64,000 bases of DNA from Hysterium pulicare CBS 123377 (Eukaryota; Ascomycota; Dothideomycetes; Hysteriales; Hysteriaceae). A program made the translations under genes and the position numbers. A model generated the notes under the pieces. That model saw only the letters and a program-made list of their open reading frames with translations. It was not told the origin of the DNA and ran no database searches. Below are positions 1 to 11,257 of this stretch, piece after piece. The stretch lies in assembly GCA_000467715.1 (NCBI GenBank), contig AJFK01000295.1:38742-102741 (forward strand), written 5' to 3'. Numbering within the stretch: position 1 is the first letter of the stretch; every line of letters starts with the position of its first letter.

Positions 1-440
1 TCCTCAGAGCCGGTATCGGGTATAAATAGGATGGAAGGACAGGACGATTGAGATCTTCAGATTGTGACCGTGCTAGAAGATCAAATGGATGACGAGGCTT
101 CTAGAGACAGCTATTGATCTTGATGAGGGACAGCTTTTGCGAAAATGCTGAGGTAACGAGAATTTTCCAGTAAAGTCGCGTTTGTAGCATGTGACAGTAC
201 CCGAAATTGCGCGAAGTGAAGATGGTGAAGGACGCTGAGACAGCGAGACCTGTTCACCGATAAGCCACGACAAATTAAAGCTTGGCACCTAGACTCGTGA
301 ACTGTAAGTATAATCGTGCTACGCTTTCAAACTTTGTACCAAGCCAACTCTTTCGACTTTGTCAACTACTTGTCCATAACCAGCAATCGGTTCCGCTTTG
401 AGATATCACGCCAAGGAGCAAGAAGATTGTGCGAAACAAC
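1..440. other. Left edge, no gene recognised
   Basis: I see no convincing coding sequence here. The only longer minus-strand frame (73-288) has no recognisable domain and no homologue in the window. The stretch probably holds the promoter and 5' leader of the RING gene that starts at 441. A TATA-like run (tataaatagg) lies near position 21, too far upstream to assign. Confidence 0.5.
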
Positions 441-1702
441 ATGTTCAGAATTCCGAGGATAGAATCCGCGCCTGCTTCGACAGCTGGTAAGTCTCTGTCA
501 TGCTCCAATACACACCTGCCGTATCAAACATCCTTCGGGAAACCAACGGAAGAGTCTTATCTGCCAAGAATATTTACGTGACTGAGGGAACTACGTACTA
601 ACATATCACAGCATACAGCGAAATTCAAGCGCGCGTACGACGCTTAAGAGAAGTCAGAGAAGAAGTCTATCGCCAACGTCAGAACCCGTCTTCCAGCGGA
701 CCACCCTACACGTCCAGTCTTCTCCAAGTTGAAACGATTCTCCGCGCCTGGGGAAGCCACGAAGTCAGAGCAGTAAATCATCAGCAACTGGATACGCCTC
801 AAGCGATTGTCTCTGCTGCAGTCGAAACGCGAACTTGGCTTATGGAGAGAATCCAAGAGATCGAGGATATGCCACATCAAGCACTTATGCGACTGCTGAG
901 AAATGGTGTCGAGAACCCTGATCGGAGCGAGTGGGATGATGGGCAGTTTCTGCTGATGGCACTATCGGACAACACCGCGTCGGTTGAGGTAAGTCTTGAC
1001 TTTGGTTTTGCGGTTGCTTTTGAGAGGAACATGGCCCAGCGAAATGTTGAGCATAGCAACTGGAATGAGGGTGAATTGGCCCAAGCGGTATCTGTCCGGC
1101 ACCTAAGAGATCGGGGGTCGTGGCAGAGGTCTATCGCGAGGAAAGTGAAGGTGCATGGTTTCACGGTTCCAGTTGCTCCGGATGTTCTAAAGAAAGAGGA
1201 GGAGATGTGCCCTATCTGTCGAGAAGACTATCTTTCCCATGAGCGCCCGGTGGCAGACATTATGTTGGACTATCCTGTGAGGATCGTATACTGCGGTCAT
1301 ACCATTGGAAGATACTGTCTGAGTGAGTGGGTCAATTCGGGACTGGAAAACAGCGGGACCTGCCCCATGTGTCGCGAGGGCATTTACCCGCGGAAAGGGC
1401 CCAAATTGTCGCATGAGATGAAACAGTTTTTGTTAAATGACGGTAAGTTCACCGAGATATGGCAGAGCACAGGATTCGGCGGAGACATGATCATCCAAGA
1501 GTTAAAGCGGTTGTTGGCGGATTGCATTATTCTTCAGATCTTGGCGGAATGGGTTGCCACATCGTGGAAGGATCAAAGCATCCAGAACGAGATACATCGA
1601 CGCAGTGAGGAGGCCAAGGAAGAGGTTGGTAGATTCGGGGTACCCCAAGATATTTGGGATCGTTTTCTGGAGAGTTGGCAAAGCTATCGCGAGTCTAGAT
1701 GA
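441..1702 (+). CDS. RING-finger protein, two exons (family member 1)
   Basis: The gene joins 441-486 to 612-1702. The intron (487-611) starts GTAAGT, has a CTAAC branch site and ends CACAG, and the phase-1 junction keeps one frame through to the stop at 1702. Without it the N-terminus would be missed. The product is about 378 residues. A RING finger lies in the second half: CPIC, a long loop, CGH, C near the WV motif, then CPMC. It is probably an E3 ubiquitin ligase. The upstream helical part aligns loosely with the RING proteins at 8.2, 46.8, 48.6 and 50.3 kb. A perfect GTAAGT at 989 followed by AG at 1039 would remove exactly 51 bp in frame. I kept this segment because it aligns better with the paralogues when retained. 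Family membership is an inference from my reading, not a search. Confidence 0.75.
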
Positions 1703-2191
1703 TAGAGTCAGTCTCAAGTGAACAACGAAGGCGGCGAGGTGGACTCGAACGAGACGATTGCCATTCAATCGTTCTACCGGTACGTTCGGCATTGACTAGA
1801 CTACGCACTCGGCTGCTGATACTGACTTTCTAGGCCTTTAATCCGCCTGACGAAAAGGTTGAAGGTGAGAGAATTTGTGCTGAATAGTTTGAAAGTATGG
1901 AAGGATCGCTGCAGAGGTAGGCAAATCAGGGTGGTAATGCGTGTACATTTTGAAGTCGCTCCTACCTTGGGCATCAGCGAGGCCTCCCCAACGCCTGCCA
2001 CCCGAACTCACCTGTCTTTAACCGTCTCACAAAAAAGAAACACTCCAGTGATGGTTTTACTATTCCTATCGCTTGATGTGGTATATACTCACCAAAACAC
2101 CTTTACCGCCATTGTCAACATCCTCACCGATTCAGAGCCTCTATTAATTGGCTACTAAGTCTTGCTTTATTCCCCTAGTACAACCAGCAAA
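1703..2191. other. Intergenic stretch with splice-like relics
   Basis: This stretch holds a plausible intron (GTACGT near 1779, TTTCTAG near 1834) but no frame with a recognisable product. It may be the decayed 5' part of the RING-like fragment that follows. Nothing else is supported. Confidence 0.35.
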
Positions 2192-2374
2192 ATGATGAGC
2201 CTGACTGGAACTCTTATGGCCGAGCTCGAGTTTGAAGTCGAAAGACTTGTCGAAGAACTAGAGAACAATCGTGATACCTTAAAAGGACTGGCTGATGCTG
2301 GAACGAGGTTATACTCAAACAGAAGCGACCCTCATTTGGTGCGACTATATGACATCATCCGAGAGGTCGTGTAG
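2192..2374 (+). pseudogene. Truncated RING-family fragment
   Basis: This 60-residue frame starts at ATG 2192 (a second ATG is at 2195). It resembles the N-terminal region of the RING protein at 48610-49821: an acidic 'LMAEL...' helix, then a Ser/Pro-containing linker ending 'LVRLYDIIREVV', against 'LRLFRLVRLVANA' in the paralogue. The frame stops where the paralogue continues, and no RING cysteines follow downstream. I read it as a 5' remnant of a duplicated family member. The alternative is a chance helical ORF. The similarity is short, so confidence is low. Confidence 0.3.
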
Positions 2375-2827
2375 TTGGACTCCCAATGATCCACGGGAGA
2401 ATCAAGACGTAGCGACCACGACGAAATCAGTGTTGATCGGATTCAGGTAGTGAATGATGTTGTGCGGCTAAAGGTGAGACGTTGGAGGCGATGGTTTCTG
2501 CAGGGGGTCGCCGGAGAAACCCAAACGCCGGTTTGTTGACATCCGAGCGAACACAACAAATCGTCACCACCAACCTGCCCAGTCACTCTCCACTGCACCA
2601 CCATTGACGGTTGTATTCTTTTGTTTCGATAGGGACTCTGCTCTTCTTGCACCGAAGGCATACTCCCTTCACTCTCGCTCATCGCCTCCACTTTTCTGCA
2701 CGTCGCCGACCGGCTTGGCTCTTCCATTCGTTTTCGCATAGCAACCGATGTCTTTCCGTCTGCAAAAGCCCGCTGGATGACTGGTTTCGACAAACATCCA
2801 AATCCCAACTACAACTAAACAGCCATA
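2375..2827. promoter_or_regulatory. Upstream region of CYK3
   Basis: No gene is seen in these 453 bp. They are rich in CACC and CTTC pyrimidine runs just before the CYK3 start at 2828, as is common in ascomycete core promoters and 5' leaders. No specific operator can be named. Confidence 0.4.
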
Positions 2828-5800
2828 ATGGTAGCTGTTGCCCAGTCATTGCCACCTCGATTTCCTTGCTGGTGCAAGGCCGTTTATTCCTGGGGTGGAG
2901 AGGTATGTTAAACCCAGCGCGAGACGGGCACTGGATGCTGAGCTCTTTGATTTAGACAAAACGCGATCTCGGCTTTATCGAGGGCGATCTAATAGAATGT
3001 CTCAATGCAGGCGATGGGTCATGGTGGATGGGACGGTTGAAGAGGGACAGGCGCATGGTCGGGCTGTTCCCCTCGAATTTCGTCCAAGTCCTGGATGAGA
3101 GCTTTCAACCTGGAAGCCGAAATCCGAGTCCACTGATAAAGCCAAATGGAGGGGGAAGCATATCAAGAGCAAACAGTCCAAATCCAACTAAACAGCCTCC
3201 GCAGAAGGCGAAGAGCATGTTCCGAAAACCCTTCACCGCATACGCTGCTGCAAGCTCGCCCAATCCCGCCGCCGCAGCTCGAGAGAGACAACAGAAGACT
3301 GGTGGATTGTCGCCGAATCCGAACGGCAGTCTTTCAAAGCATAGACCGTATTCGTCCATGAAGCGGTCCTCGACAGAGAGTCGAGAAACGCCATCTCCAA
3401 ATACATCTTTAAATAATCTATCACAGCTTCGGGCAGTATCTCCAGCACCTCGACCGAAGTCTATGCTTCAAACCTATTCCCGCGCAGCTTCGCCAGCTCC
3501 ACCAATGCAAGCCCAAACACACTCCCGAGCAGTCTCACCGGCGCCGTCGTTCCAATACCAAGCCTACTCGCGAGGCCCTTCGCCATTGCCATTCCGCGAT
3601 CGTGACTCCCCACCTCCGCCTCCACCTCCTCCACACAGGGTCGCATACAATCCAAGCAGAGCTCCTTCGCCAGCACCCTTCCGTGAACCCGAATACAGTA
3701 ATGGATATCATACTCCTGCTCCGCGCTCTCCAGCACCGGAATCGCCCGTGAGAGGTGGATTTACACCTTCACCGCTGACGAATGCGATGAACGATGTGAT
3801 GTCTTCTTTGCAGGATATGGGCTTGTCGGGAAGCGGGAACTCTACAGATGAACCGACTACTCCTCCGAACGTTTGGTCTCCCGAGGCATTTGATCAAGTG
3901 TATCAAGCATCAGCGAAGAAACTCAGACCGCAGACCTCCCTTGGAATTGGAAGTCAAGTTGCCTATCAAGATGACGACGAGGAATTCGCAGGTTCACATC
4001 AGCACCCTTCTCAATACGACGAGGGTCCACCGCAAGTTCATAACTATGTTCAGCGAATGGAGAGCCGCCTACGAAAGATGCAACAGCAAAGCAGTCCGCG
4101 GCCACCTGATGAATTGTTTATACCTCCAGATTCGATGGGTCCGCCTCCAGCTGTTCCCCCCAAAAGCCCTCTGTATCAAGGACGACCAGCTTCCTCGATG
4201 GGTGATGTGCAACCTGATGTTAGTAGAAAAGGCTCCAATCCACGGACATTGAAACATCGGAAATCTGCATACGAAATAGGGCGTGGAATGCTGAATCGGA
4301 CTTTTACAACCAAGACAACATCTACCACAACGACTCATAGCAGTAGCACAACGCATCACAGCCTGATGTCCGGACATTCGGCAACCAACATGAGTGCAAC
4401 AAGTGCAGGCAGCTACTATCGCAAGAAACTTGGTGGAAAGAGTCGACCTTTCAGTGTTATGGACACTCGAGACACAGCCGGAAAAGGTTATGGTTTTGAT
4501 GATGGACGACCTGAAACACCTTTCACAGGCATTTCATACCACTCCAGTCATGACTCTCATCAACCTAGACCTGCTACAAGCGCGCAAGGTGATTGGTCTG
4601 CGAATGTTCCGGATGGAAGAGATCCATTAGGAGGGTTGATGGCGCCAAAGCCTAAGAAGAGCGGTTTCTTTCGGAAGGTCATCGAGTCTGCTAAAACGTC
4701 GGCTGCTACAGCCCGGAGTACTATTGCTTCTGGTCAATCCAGCAGGCCTGTTTCAAGACAAAGCAGAACGCTTCCGAATGGTGTCACGTCGATATCTGGT
4801 GGGGTTCCTTCAGACTCAAGCGCAGCTAGAGATATGGGTCTAGGTGGTGCGGTAGACTGGGTTCAAGTACGACGAGACGTGAACCGATCGAATTCTCTGA
4901 GCAAGAACGAGAGAGTTGAAAGGGCCGAGCGCTGTCAAATGATGGACATCCCAGTCATCAATCCTATCGATGCGCTCTATGAATCCGCCGAAGGTGATGA
5001 AGGTCTTGACGGACTGCCCATAGCGGAGCCGACAGACTTCACCGCCAGCAATCTCACACTTGTCGACAAGAGCGCACGTTTTATCAACAATATTCCCCTA
5101 GGCACCACTGCAGCAAGCTTAGCTCAGGGTTATGTGTGCAGACCTTACAGGAGCGATGTGCAGCGTCTTCGAGCTATATTCACTTGGGTCAGTGAGCGGG
5201 TATCCTGGGAAGAGGACTTCGAGGGTGAGGTCGATACTCGCCATGTTATCCAGACGAAACGCGGGTGTTCTTCTGAAATCGCGATGCTGGTGGCGGAAAT
5301 GTGTGCCTCAGTAGGACTCCATGCTGAAGTAGTCAAAGGATATTTGAAGACTCCAGGCGAGGCTCTAGACCTAGACATGGTCGCTCGTCCTAACCACTAC
5401 TGGAACGCAGTCATTGTGGATGGCGAATGGCGAATCATGGACTGCTCCTTGGCCGGCCCGACAAACCCGAAACGAAATCAGTACTCCAGCGTGGGCTCGC
5501 AAGTTGCGGAATCCTGGTATTTCCTAGCTCGGCCCATGGAGATATGCTTTACGCATGTTCCACTTCTGCCAGAACAGCAGCATATCTGTCCCCCACTCCC
5601 ACATGATATCCTCATGGCTCTTCCCTGTGCATGTCCACCATATTTTAAGAACGGTATGCACGTGGTTGACTTTGACACCAGTTTGCTGAATCTCGAAAAT
5701 CTCGAACTAGCCCATGTCTACATCAATGTTCCAGAAGATGTAGAATGTGTGGCGGAAATTGAAGCTCGCGCCTTTGCCCAGGATGTTGATGGAGATTACT

Positions 5801-6599
5801 TTGAAAGCGGAGACGTCATTCGAAAACCAGCACTTGCTCAAGCTGAATGGATAGGGGGCCAGAAACGATACACAGTGAAAGCACTATTGCCAGGAGACGA
5901 AGGACATGGGGTGTTGAAGGTCTATGCGGGAAAACGTGGATTGATGGTAAGTTCATATGCATCTTAGCTTTCTCTCCTAATCAATGATATCGGTACTAAT
6001 GAATGATCCAGCACTCCATTAAATCCAACCCTCACCCTCTTGCCTTTGGCCTCCCCCTAACGCACACTGGCACTAATCCCCCCTACTCCTTTTTGACCCT
6101 CCATCCAACTCCACACGCTCAACGTCATGACCTCTACGTCGCGCAACCTCAATGCTCCCGCTTGGTCCTCAACAACACCTTCGTATTCGCCATCCGTCAA
6201 CACCCGTCCTCCCTAAACCGTTCTCCAGATCTCTCCTCCAACCCCTCCACGACCGGCCGCGCATCTCCGAACCCGTTCGCCCGCCCAGCCTCCGCCATGA
6301 GCATGAACAGTATCTCTATCTCTGGTTCCGCTTACTCAAACCCGAGTTCGACGTCGAACACAAGCTCGAATTCGAGTAGTAACCCAATGAAACCTGCCAA
6401 ACTCGCCGTTCAGACGCCCTCGGGGAAGATTATTAGACTGCTGCGGAAGAGCGAGCATATGGGTGGAACGTCTGAGAACGCGGACGGGAGTGTTTGGGAA
6501 ACTGTTATCAAGATTGGGGAGCGAGGCATCTGGAGGGGCCTTGTGCTTGCAGATAGGAGTGCTAGATGGTGTGTCTTTGGGGAGTGGGAATGTGTTTAA
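2828..6599 (+). CDS. CYK3: Cytokinesis protein 3 (SH3 and transglutaminase-like)
   Basis: Three exons are supported: 2828-2902, 2956-5946 and 6012-6599, with introns of 53 and 65 bp, both phase 0. The product is about 1217 residues. Exon 1 plus the start of exon 2 rebuild an SH3 domain (residues about 16-72), ending in the 'GLFPSNFV' signature. A long Ser/Pro/Arg-rich disordered region follows, with many 'SRAxSPAP' repeats. A transglutaminase-like domain lies at about 730-870 and an Ig-like C-terminal part follows. Cyk3 acts at the bud neck or septum in actomyosin ring closure and primary septum formation. The transglutaminase site reads GCSSEIA (Cys796), so the position aligned with the catalytic Cys of GxCxxxA enzymes appears to be Ser. 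That agrees with Cyk3 proteins being regarded as non-catalytic. The His (NHYW) and Asp (IMDCS) positions remain. Confidence 0.9.
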
Positions 6600-8234
6600 A
6601 GGCTCAAGAGATGGGATACATTCGAGGATTGAATATACAAAAGCTGTTGCTTCCTTCGATTCATGGCGAGGGTCCCTTGCTATTACGACTTGTAATGCTG
6701 TACGGTCTAGTTTTCATCTTGGCATTTTCTGGTGTTGGATCGGTTTCTGGGTGTAATACTTTCAACGGGTATATTTGGCTATGAGACACTTGCCTAAAGG
6801 GTGCTGGAGCGCGCTTTCTTGGATAGATGCTCAATATAAGAGAACATTTGGTACATTTTATCGTGAAAGTCTGAACTGGAAAATTGGTGAAGTGACGTTG
6901 ATGAAACCGGGAAGCATTTCAATTATCGCATCTCTTATGAGAATAGTTGGATTGTCAACGTTATGGCAGAATTGTCTCAATAGTCTAGTTCGAGACTATC
7001 TTCTTTCGTTTGGGGACTTGTGCCAGTTTGACGTGGTTAGGTATCTTTGAATATGAACATGAGGACATACGAGCCCTCAAAGCCGCAAATTTTGGTCCAC
7101 TCAGACATGGATGTTCTTGGTTGTAATACCTCCATTTTGCCATGACCCGCTGGGTATCAAGTACAGTCAACGACCTGTATTCTCCATGTCGAGCTGTTGC
7201 CTTTTTGAAGTCTTGGCTCTGATAGGAATGAACTCTCTTGTTCAGAAGCTCATCCATATTTGTAGTGGGTGTGTATGCATCTTCTCCATGGTTTACCTTC
7301 TGGTCGTGGACCTGCCACTTCTTAATCGGATAGTCCTGGCTAGAGCCCTCATATTGTGGTTCTTGGGTTATATTCCACGGATTTATGAGCTCTGATCGAC
7401 ATGGTTAAGAATACTTGTATTCCCCAATCACCCTAGTATTATAAAGTAGGATGGAGAAGGTCCTCGTCCGTAATCGTCAGCCTCCTTAATACTTGCGAAG
7501 GTCATTCCGCGTACATTTATCTGTAGTCAGCCTTTTGGTCATCGGAGTCACGGCTGTTAATTGTCGTGATATCGTTCCTAGTGAATTATCTAGCTATTAA
7601 TCACTTTTAGCTATTGATACTGGATCACAATCTCGCTTGGAAATGTTTTCTACACTTAGCCTCGCTTTCCGACCGCGGCGCGAAAGGGTGGGGGTATTTC
7701 TTATCATGATCTAAGTATATATCAAAATTCTAGATATTTAGGACGATTGATATCAATACGAGAAATAATTAGGGCGGAAGCCTTATTTGCGGAAAACATA
7801 CTGTGAAATCTTGAAAAGGTTCAACCTCTCTATACTATTATCGCATGCAAGTTGCATATCTGCTTCTGATGTATCACTTCTGTGTTCACCCGGTGAGGAA
7901 TATGAAGAGATTACGGAAGTTTGAGAAGAAGATCGTTTCCCACAATCAACTACTTATACATCAGTCGCCATTTGCATTGTCCTCTTACAATTCGGACATC
8001 AAGTTTCGGATCTGAACACCTGAAAATTGAACTACCCATCTCCGATAATTGGGAGAATTCCAAACGTGCGGGGGTCATAGGGAGTGGTTAAATGGAAATG
8101 GTAAATCGAAGTACGGCGTTACATACACAACGGCAATAACGGAGAAGAACGGGATTTTCATGTACGAAGTTACTATTTCAACCTATCAATGCAAATTCAA
8201 GTTCGACTAGCCCGGCAAACTCAGCCCACTGTCG
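6600..8234. other. 1.6-kb intergenic region, A+T-rich
   Basis: There are several short open frames on the plus strand (for example 6775-7050 and 7111-7395), but none has a domain, codon bias like the neighbours or splice structure. The region becomes A+T-rich from about 7400. It separates two convergent genes (CYK3 plus, RING minus), so it should contain both 3' ends. No repeat or RNA gene is recognised. Confidence 0.5.
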
Positions 8235-9446
8235 TCACTGCTGGTTGTCAGCGGACGGCTCAGCAATAGAGACATCAACATCATATGATTTCCACCATTC
8301 GTGTAAGCTCATATGATCGTCGTACAGCGCGTCTAACAAGCCTAGTTGTTGTTGGAACCGGGGTCGGTACTCGTTGATGAGATGCTGGATACCCTCTGGC
8401 GTCGTATCATACAGGACTCTTAAGAGCATAAGAATACTGTAGTAGCTACCCAGTACCATGCGGGTATGATCAGCATGATTGTCAATCCTGAAATTGAGTT
8501 CAGCAAGATTTGCTGAGGTGCTAGCGTCCGCAACTGGGACGCGACGCCGCTGCTCAAACAGCACATGTCTACAGTAAGGACATGTGTTGTTATTATTCTC
8601 GGTGGTGTTGATATATGAGGCCATGCAGGGAAACCCTACCAAATGTTGGCATGATAGGCGCACCGGGCGATGCTCATTTTCATCGTACTCCTCCCGACAT
8701 ATGCAGCAAATATCTCCCTGGGGAACCTCTGATACTTGCACGATCGAGGCGATATCTTCAACTTTAGTATCGGGACCGGCATTTTGGAGTGGAACATCTG
8801 AGAAGAAAGACTCCTGCGCCCGCCGAAGCGAGCATGCCTCCCGCATGAGATCGGAGCGTGCCACCTCCAACATAAGGACTGACCAGGCCATCCCGTCCAG
8901 AAAATGATGCTTGTCCATTTCTGCAATGATAGCGTTGCGGTCTCCAATGATCGCGGGATTCAAGAGACACTTGATGGCGCGCCTACGCATGTTAAGAATT
9001 CTAGCCTGAGCTTCTTCCATCATAGATTGAAAATTAATATCCATGAAGTCAAGATACTCCTCGCTAGCGTAATCTGCCACCTCCTGAGCATCTGACATGG
9101 CTTGAACCAGTTCTTTCTCATCATCTGAGACTTCATCTGCGCCGCATGTCTCAAGTTTCGCTAGGACGGCTTCGGGTGTGGTGCCTTGCGCTCGAAGTCG
9201 AGCTCCGACTTGGAATAAGTTTTCCAAAACGGGTGTCTGATCATCTTCAGGCGAAATTGCAATCGGTGTGCGAGCCAGTGGCGCTGGCTCACCGGTCATA
9301 GGTGGCGTGTGAGATGATGGCAGTGGCTCTCTTGCTGAGGGTGGTAAAGGAGATATGGCAGAATTTTCGCTAACCGTCTCCACTTGATTTCCTCCGGCCT
9401 GTTCTGACTGACGGTCTTCCATTCGGTCGTTCATTTTGGTTCGCAT
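8235..9446 (-). CDS. RING-finger protein, single exon (family member 2)
   Basis: This uninterrupted frame encodes 403 residues and starts at an ATG whose complement is at 9444-9446. The N-terminal 70 residues are Ser/Pro/Glu-rich and probably disordered. A helical middle part follows. A RING finger lies at about 245-295: CCIC, CQH, C, then CPYC. The RING ends in an Arg-rich tail without the Cys/His extension found in the three tandem paralogues near 46.8-51.6 kb. A C-terminal helical region closes the protein. It is probably an E3 ubiquitin ligase; substrates are unknown. It is the only one of the five complete RING genes on the minus strand. Confidence 0.75.
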   Translation of the reverse strand: MRTKMNDRMEDRQSEQAGGNQVETVSENSAISPLPPSAREPLPSSHTPPMTGEPAPLARTPIAISPEDDQTPVLENLFQVGARLRAQGTTPEAVLAKLETCGADEVSDDEKELVQAMSDAQEVADYASEEYLDFMDINFQSMMEEAQARILNMRRRAIKCLLNPAIIGDRNAIIAEMDKHHFLDGMAWSVLMLEVARSDLMREACSLRRAQESFFSDVPLQNAGPDTKVEDIASIVQVSEVPQGDICCICREEYDENEHRPVRLSCQHLVGFPCMASYINTTENNNNTCPYCRHVLFEQRRRVPVADASTSANLAELNFRIDNHADHTRMVLGSYYSILMLLRVLYDTTPEGIQHLINEYRPRFQQQLGLLDALYDDHMSLHEWWKSYDVDVSIAEPSADNQQ

Positions 9447-10136
9447 ATAAATTGGTTATGTCGTGGATGGGCGTAAATTAGAGTTGAGGTAATGTTCAAA
9501 TATATCTTTTTTTTGTATATGAGTCAAATCGAAAGTTTGGGTCAGAAGGTAGGAACACTGGTCAACGGTGTCGAGCATGGTTGCTCTTATAAAACCGCCA
9601 AGAGTGATTTTTGAAGTCACATCCATGGTTCCCATCGCAGATGCGTACATTTTGAATGCTGATGCGTGATTTCGAAATTGTGAGCGATCGAGTGTGGTCA
9701 TCCTAGAGTCATTGAGATTGTGATGGAACGATGATTGGATATACTAAAAATTTGCGAACGGTTTATACGAAAGAGGCGCTGCTACAAGGTGCAGAAGCAT
9801 GCTTGGGAGAATCATTGGAAAGTAAGATTGAATAATGACCGAAAAGAAATCATCGCCTTATATCGCATCAAAGAATGGTGGTCTGAAAACCGTGCTGAAC
9901 ACGTGTCTCATTGCGAACAAACGTGTTTAAAGCAACGACAAAGAACTTGGAGTTTGAGTAACAATGTTAAAAACATGCAAGGAGTTGAGAGGTCAAACGA
10001 AATGCCTCTGGGAAGGACGTCTGTGAGTTTACTCACGTGATCATCCAACCAACATCACACCGCCCATCGAAGCACTCACCTTCACCACGACTGTCTACCT
10101 CCGATTCCATGCTTCGACTCTCTCTCAAGTTTCACA
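9447..10136. other. Divergent intergenic region with a doubtful small ORF
   Basis: This region lies between the minus-strand RING gene and the plus-strand gene at 10137. A minus-strand frame of 81 residues (9456-9701, real ATG) has no recognisable domain and ends 10 bp before the RING start. It may be a leader ORF or chance. A plus-strand frame at 9735-10040 also lacks support. The pyrimidine-rich block at about 10060-10110 is probably the 5' leader of the next gene. Confidence 0.4.
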
Positions 10137-10800
10137 ATGGTCCTCCAAGACCGTGGCACCAAAGCCACCTTCAACCTATCCACCCTCCTCGCAATTGCCC
10201 AATACCTCCGAGCAGATTCAGACAAGACCACCGTCGGCGATTCTCTCTTCTTCGATTTCGTCGAGCTGCACCACGAATCATGCATCAGCGGACGTCTTCG
10301 CGACTTCCGCGTAACTTACGATCCGGAGACTGTCAAGTTTATTGAGAAGCAGTATATCTGGGCATGTGAGAAACATGGTGTGAATGAGGTTGGACCGCTT
10401 TATGATTACTGCGAGGAAGAGGGTGAAGGTGAGAAGAATGAGATGGGAAGATGAAAGGGGGCCCAATGCTGATGAAGAAGTAGAAGATCGCGCGAGACGC
10501 TCTCCGACTCCGGCGCCAGACGCGAAGAGCGACAAACCTCCCACTTTTACTATCAAACTCACTGTTGCTGAAGAAGGCATTTCGGGGCATGCGATTTTGC
10601 CTGATGGATCCGAGATGGCTCTTCCTATGAGAAACAAGTTCGGCGAAAATTTGACCGAGCAGATGGAAAGTATGCAGGCATATCTGAAGTGGCTGAGGTT
10701 GGCCGATGCGGATGTGGGAGACCGGAGCTATCAGGACTGGCATAAAGAAGAGGTGCTAAAAAAGCTGAGAGAAATGAGCGTGGCCGAGGGTGAGACATGA
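10137..10800 (+). CDS. Unknown small protein, two exons
   Basis: Two overlapping open frames (10137-10454 and up to 10800) become one protein if a 49-bp intron (10429-10477; donor GTGAGA, acceptor GATGAAG) is removed. The junction is phase 1, and the acceptor three bases later also keeps frame. The product is about 204 residues. The N-terminal 95 residues look globular, with motifs such as 'DSLFFDFVELHHES'. An acidic linker with 'RRSPTPAPD' follows, then a second small domain containing 'HAILPDGSEMALPM'. I do not recognise the family. A sequencing frameshift is the alternative explanation for the frame change. Confidence 0.5.
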
Positions 10801-11257
10801 ATTGAAGGAGTTGCGATCGGAAAGTGGATGAGACTGGAGTTTGAGGAAATCGGGCCCATGGAAGATGAGGCTTTTTTGGGCACATATGAATTGAACCAAG
10901 GGAATGAGAAGTGCCGCCTTGGGAGGCGCATTACGGCTCCTGCGGGTATGCAAATCGGTGCCATTATGATAACTCTGCCCGAGCTCACTTCTGCACTTCA
11001 CGTAAAATTGAGAATAATTACAAAATAACTACCTTGCTTGATAGTCCCTGTAGATGCTATTTCCGTTCGACGTCTATGGCCACTCCCCTTTGGCGACGAC
11101 TTTGATGCCTTCAGAACGCGACTTGGCAAAGACGATTTAGGAATTAGAAGCCCCGTGATATATTTCTGTTAGCACAAAGAGGCGTTGATGACTGGTGAAT
11201 TGTTATTCATCACGGCATTGAACGCGCGCTCTCCTCTTCTTCCTCGCTGCTGGTCAG
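10801..11257. other. Intergenic region between convergent genes
   Basis: These 457 bp separate the 3' ends of the unknown gene (plus) and the NMT1/THI5-like gene (minus). Short open frames exist on both strands but none has coding signals. No terminator or repeat can be named. Confidence 0.4.

Noticed and set aside
6463-7395. Short plus-strand frames after CYK3
   Set aside because: They overlap the CYK3 end or lie in A+T-rich spacer with no domain or codon signal.
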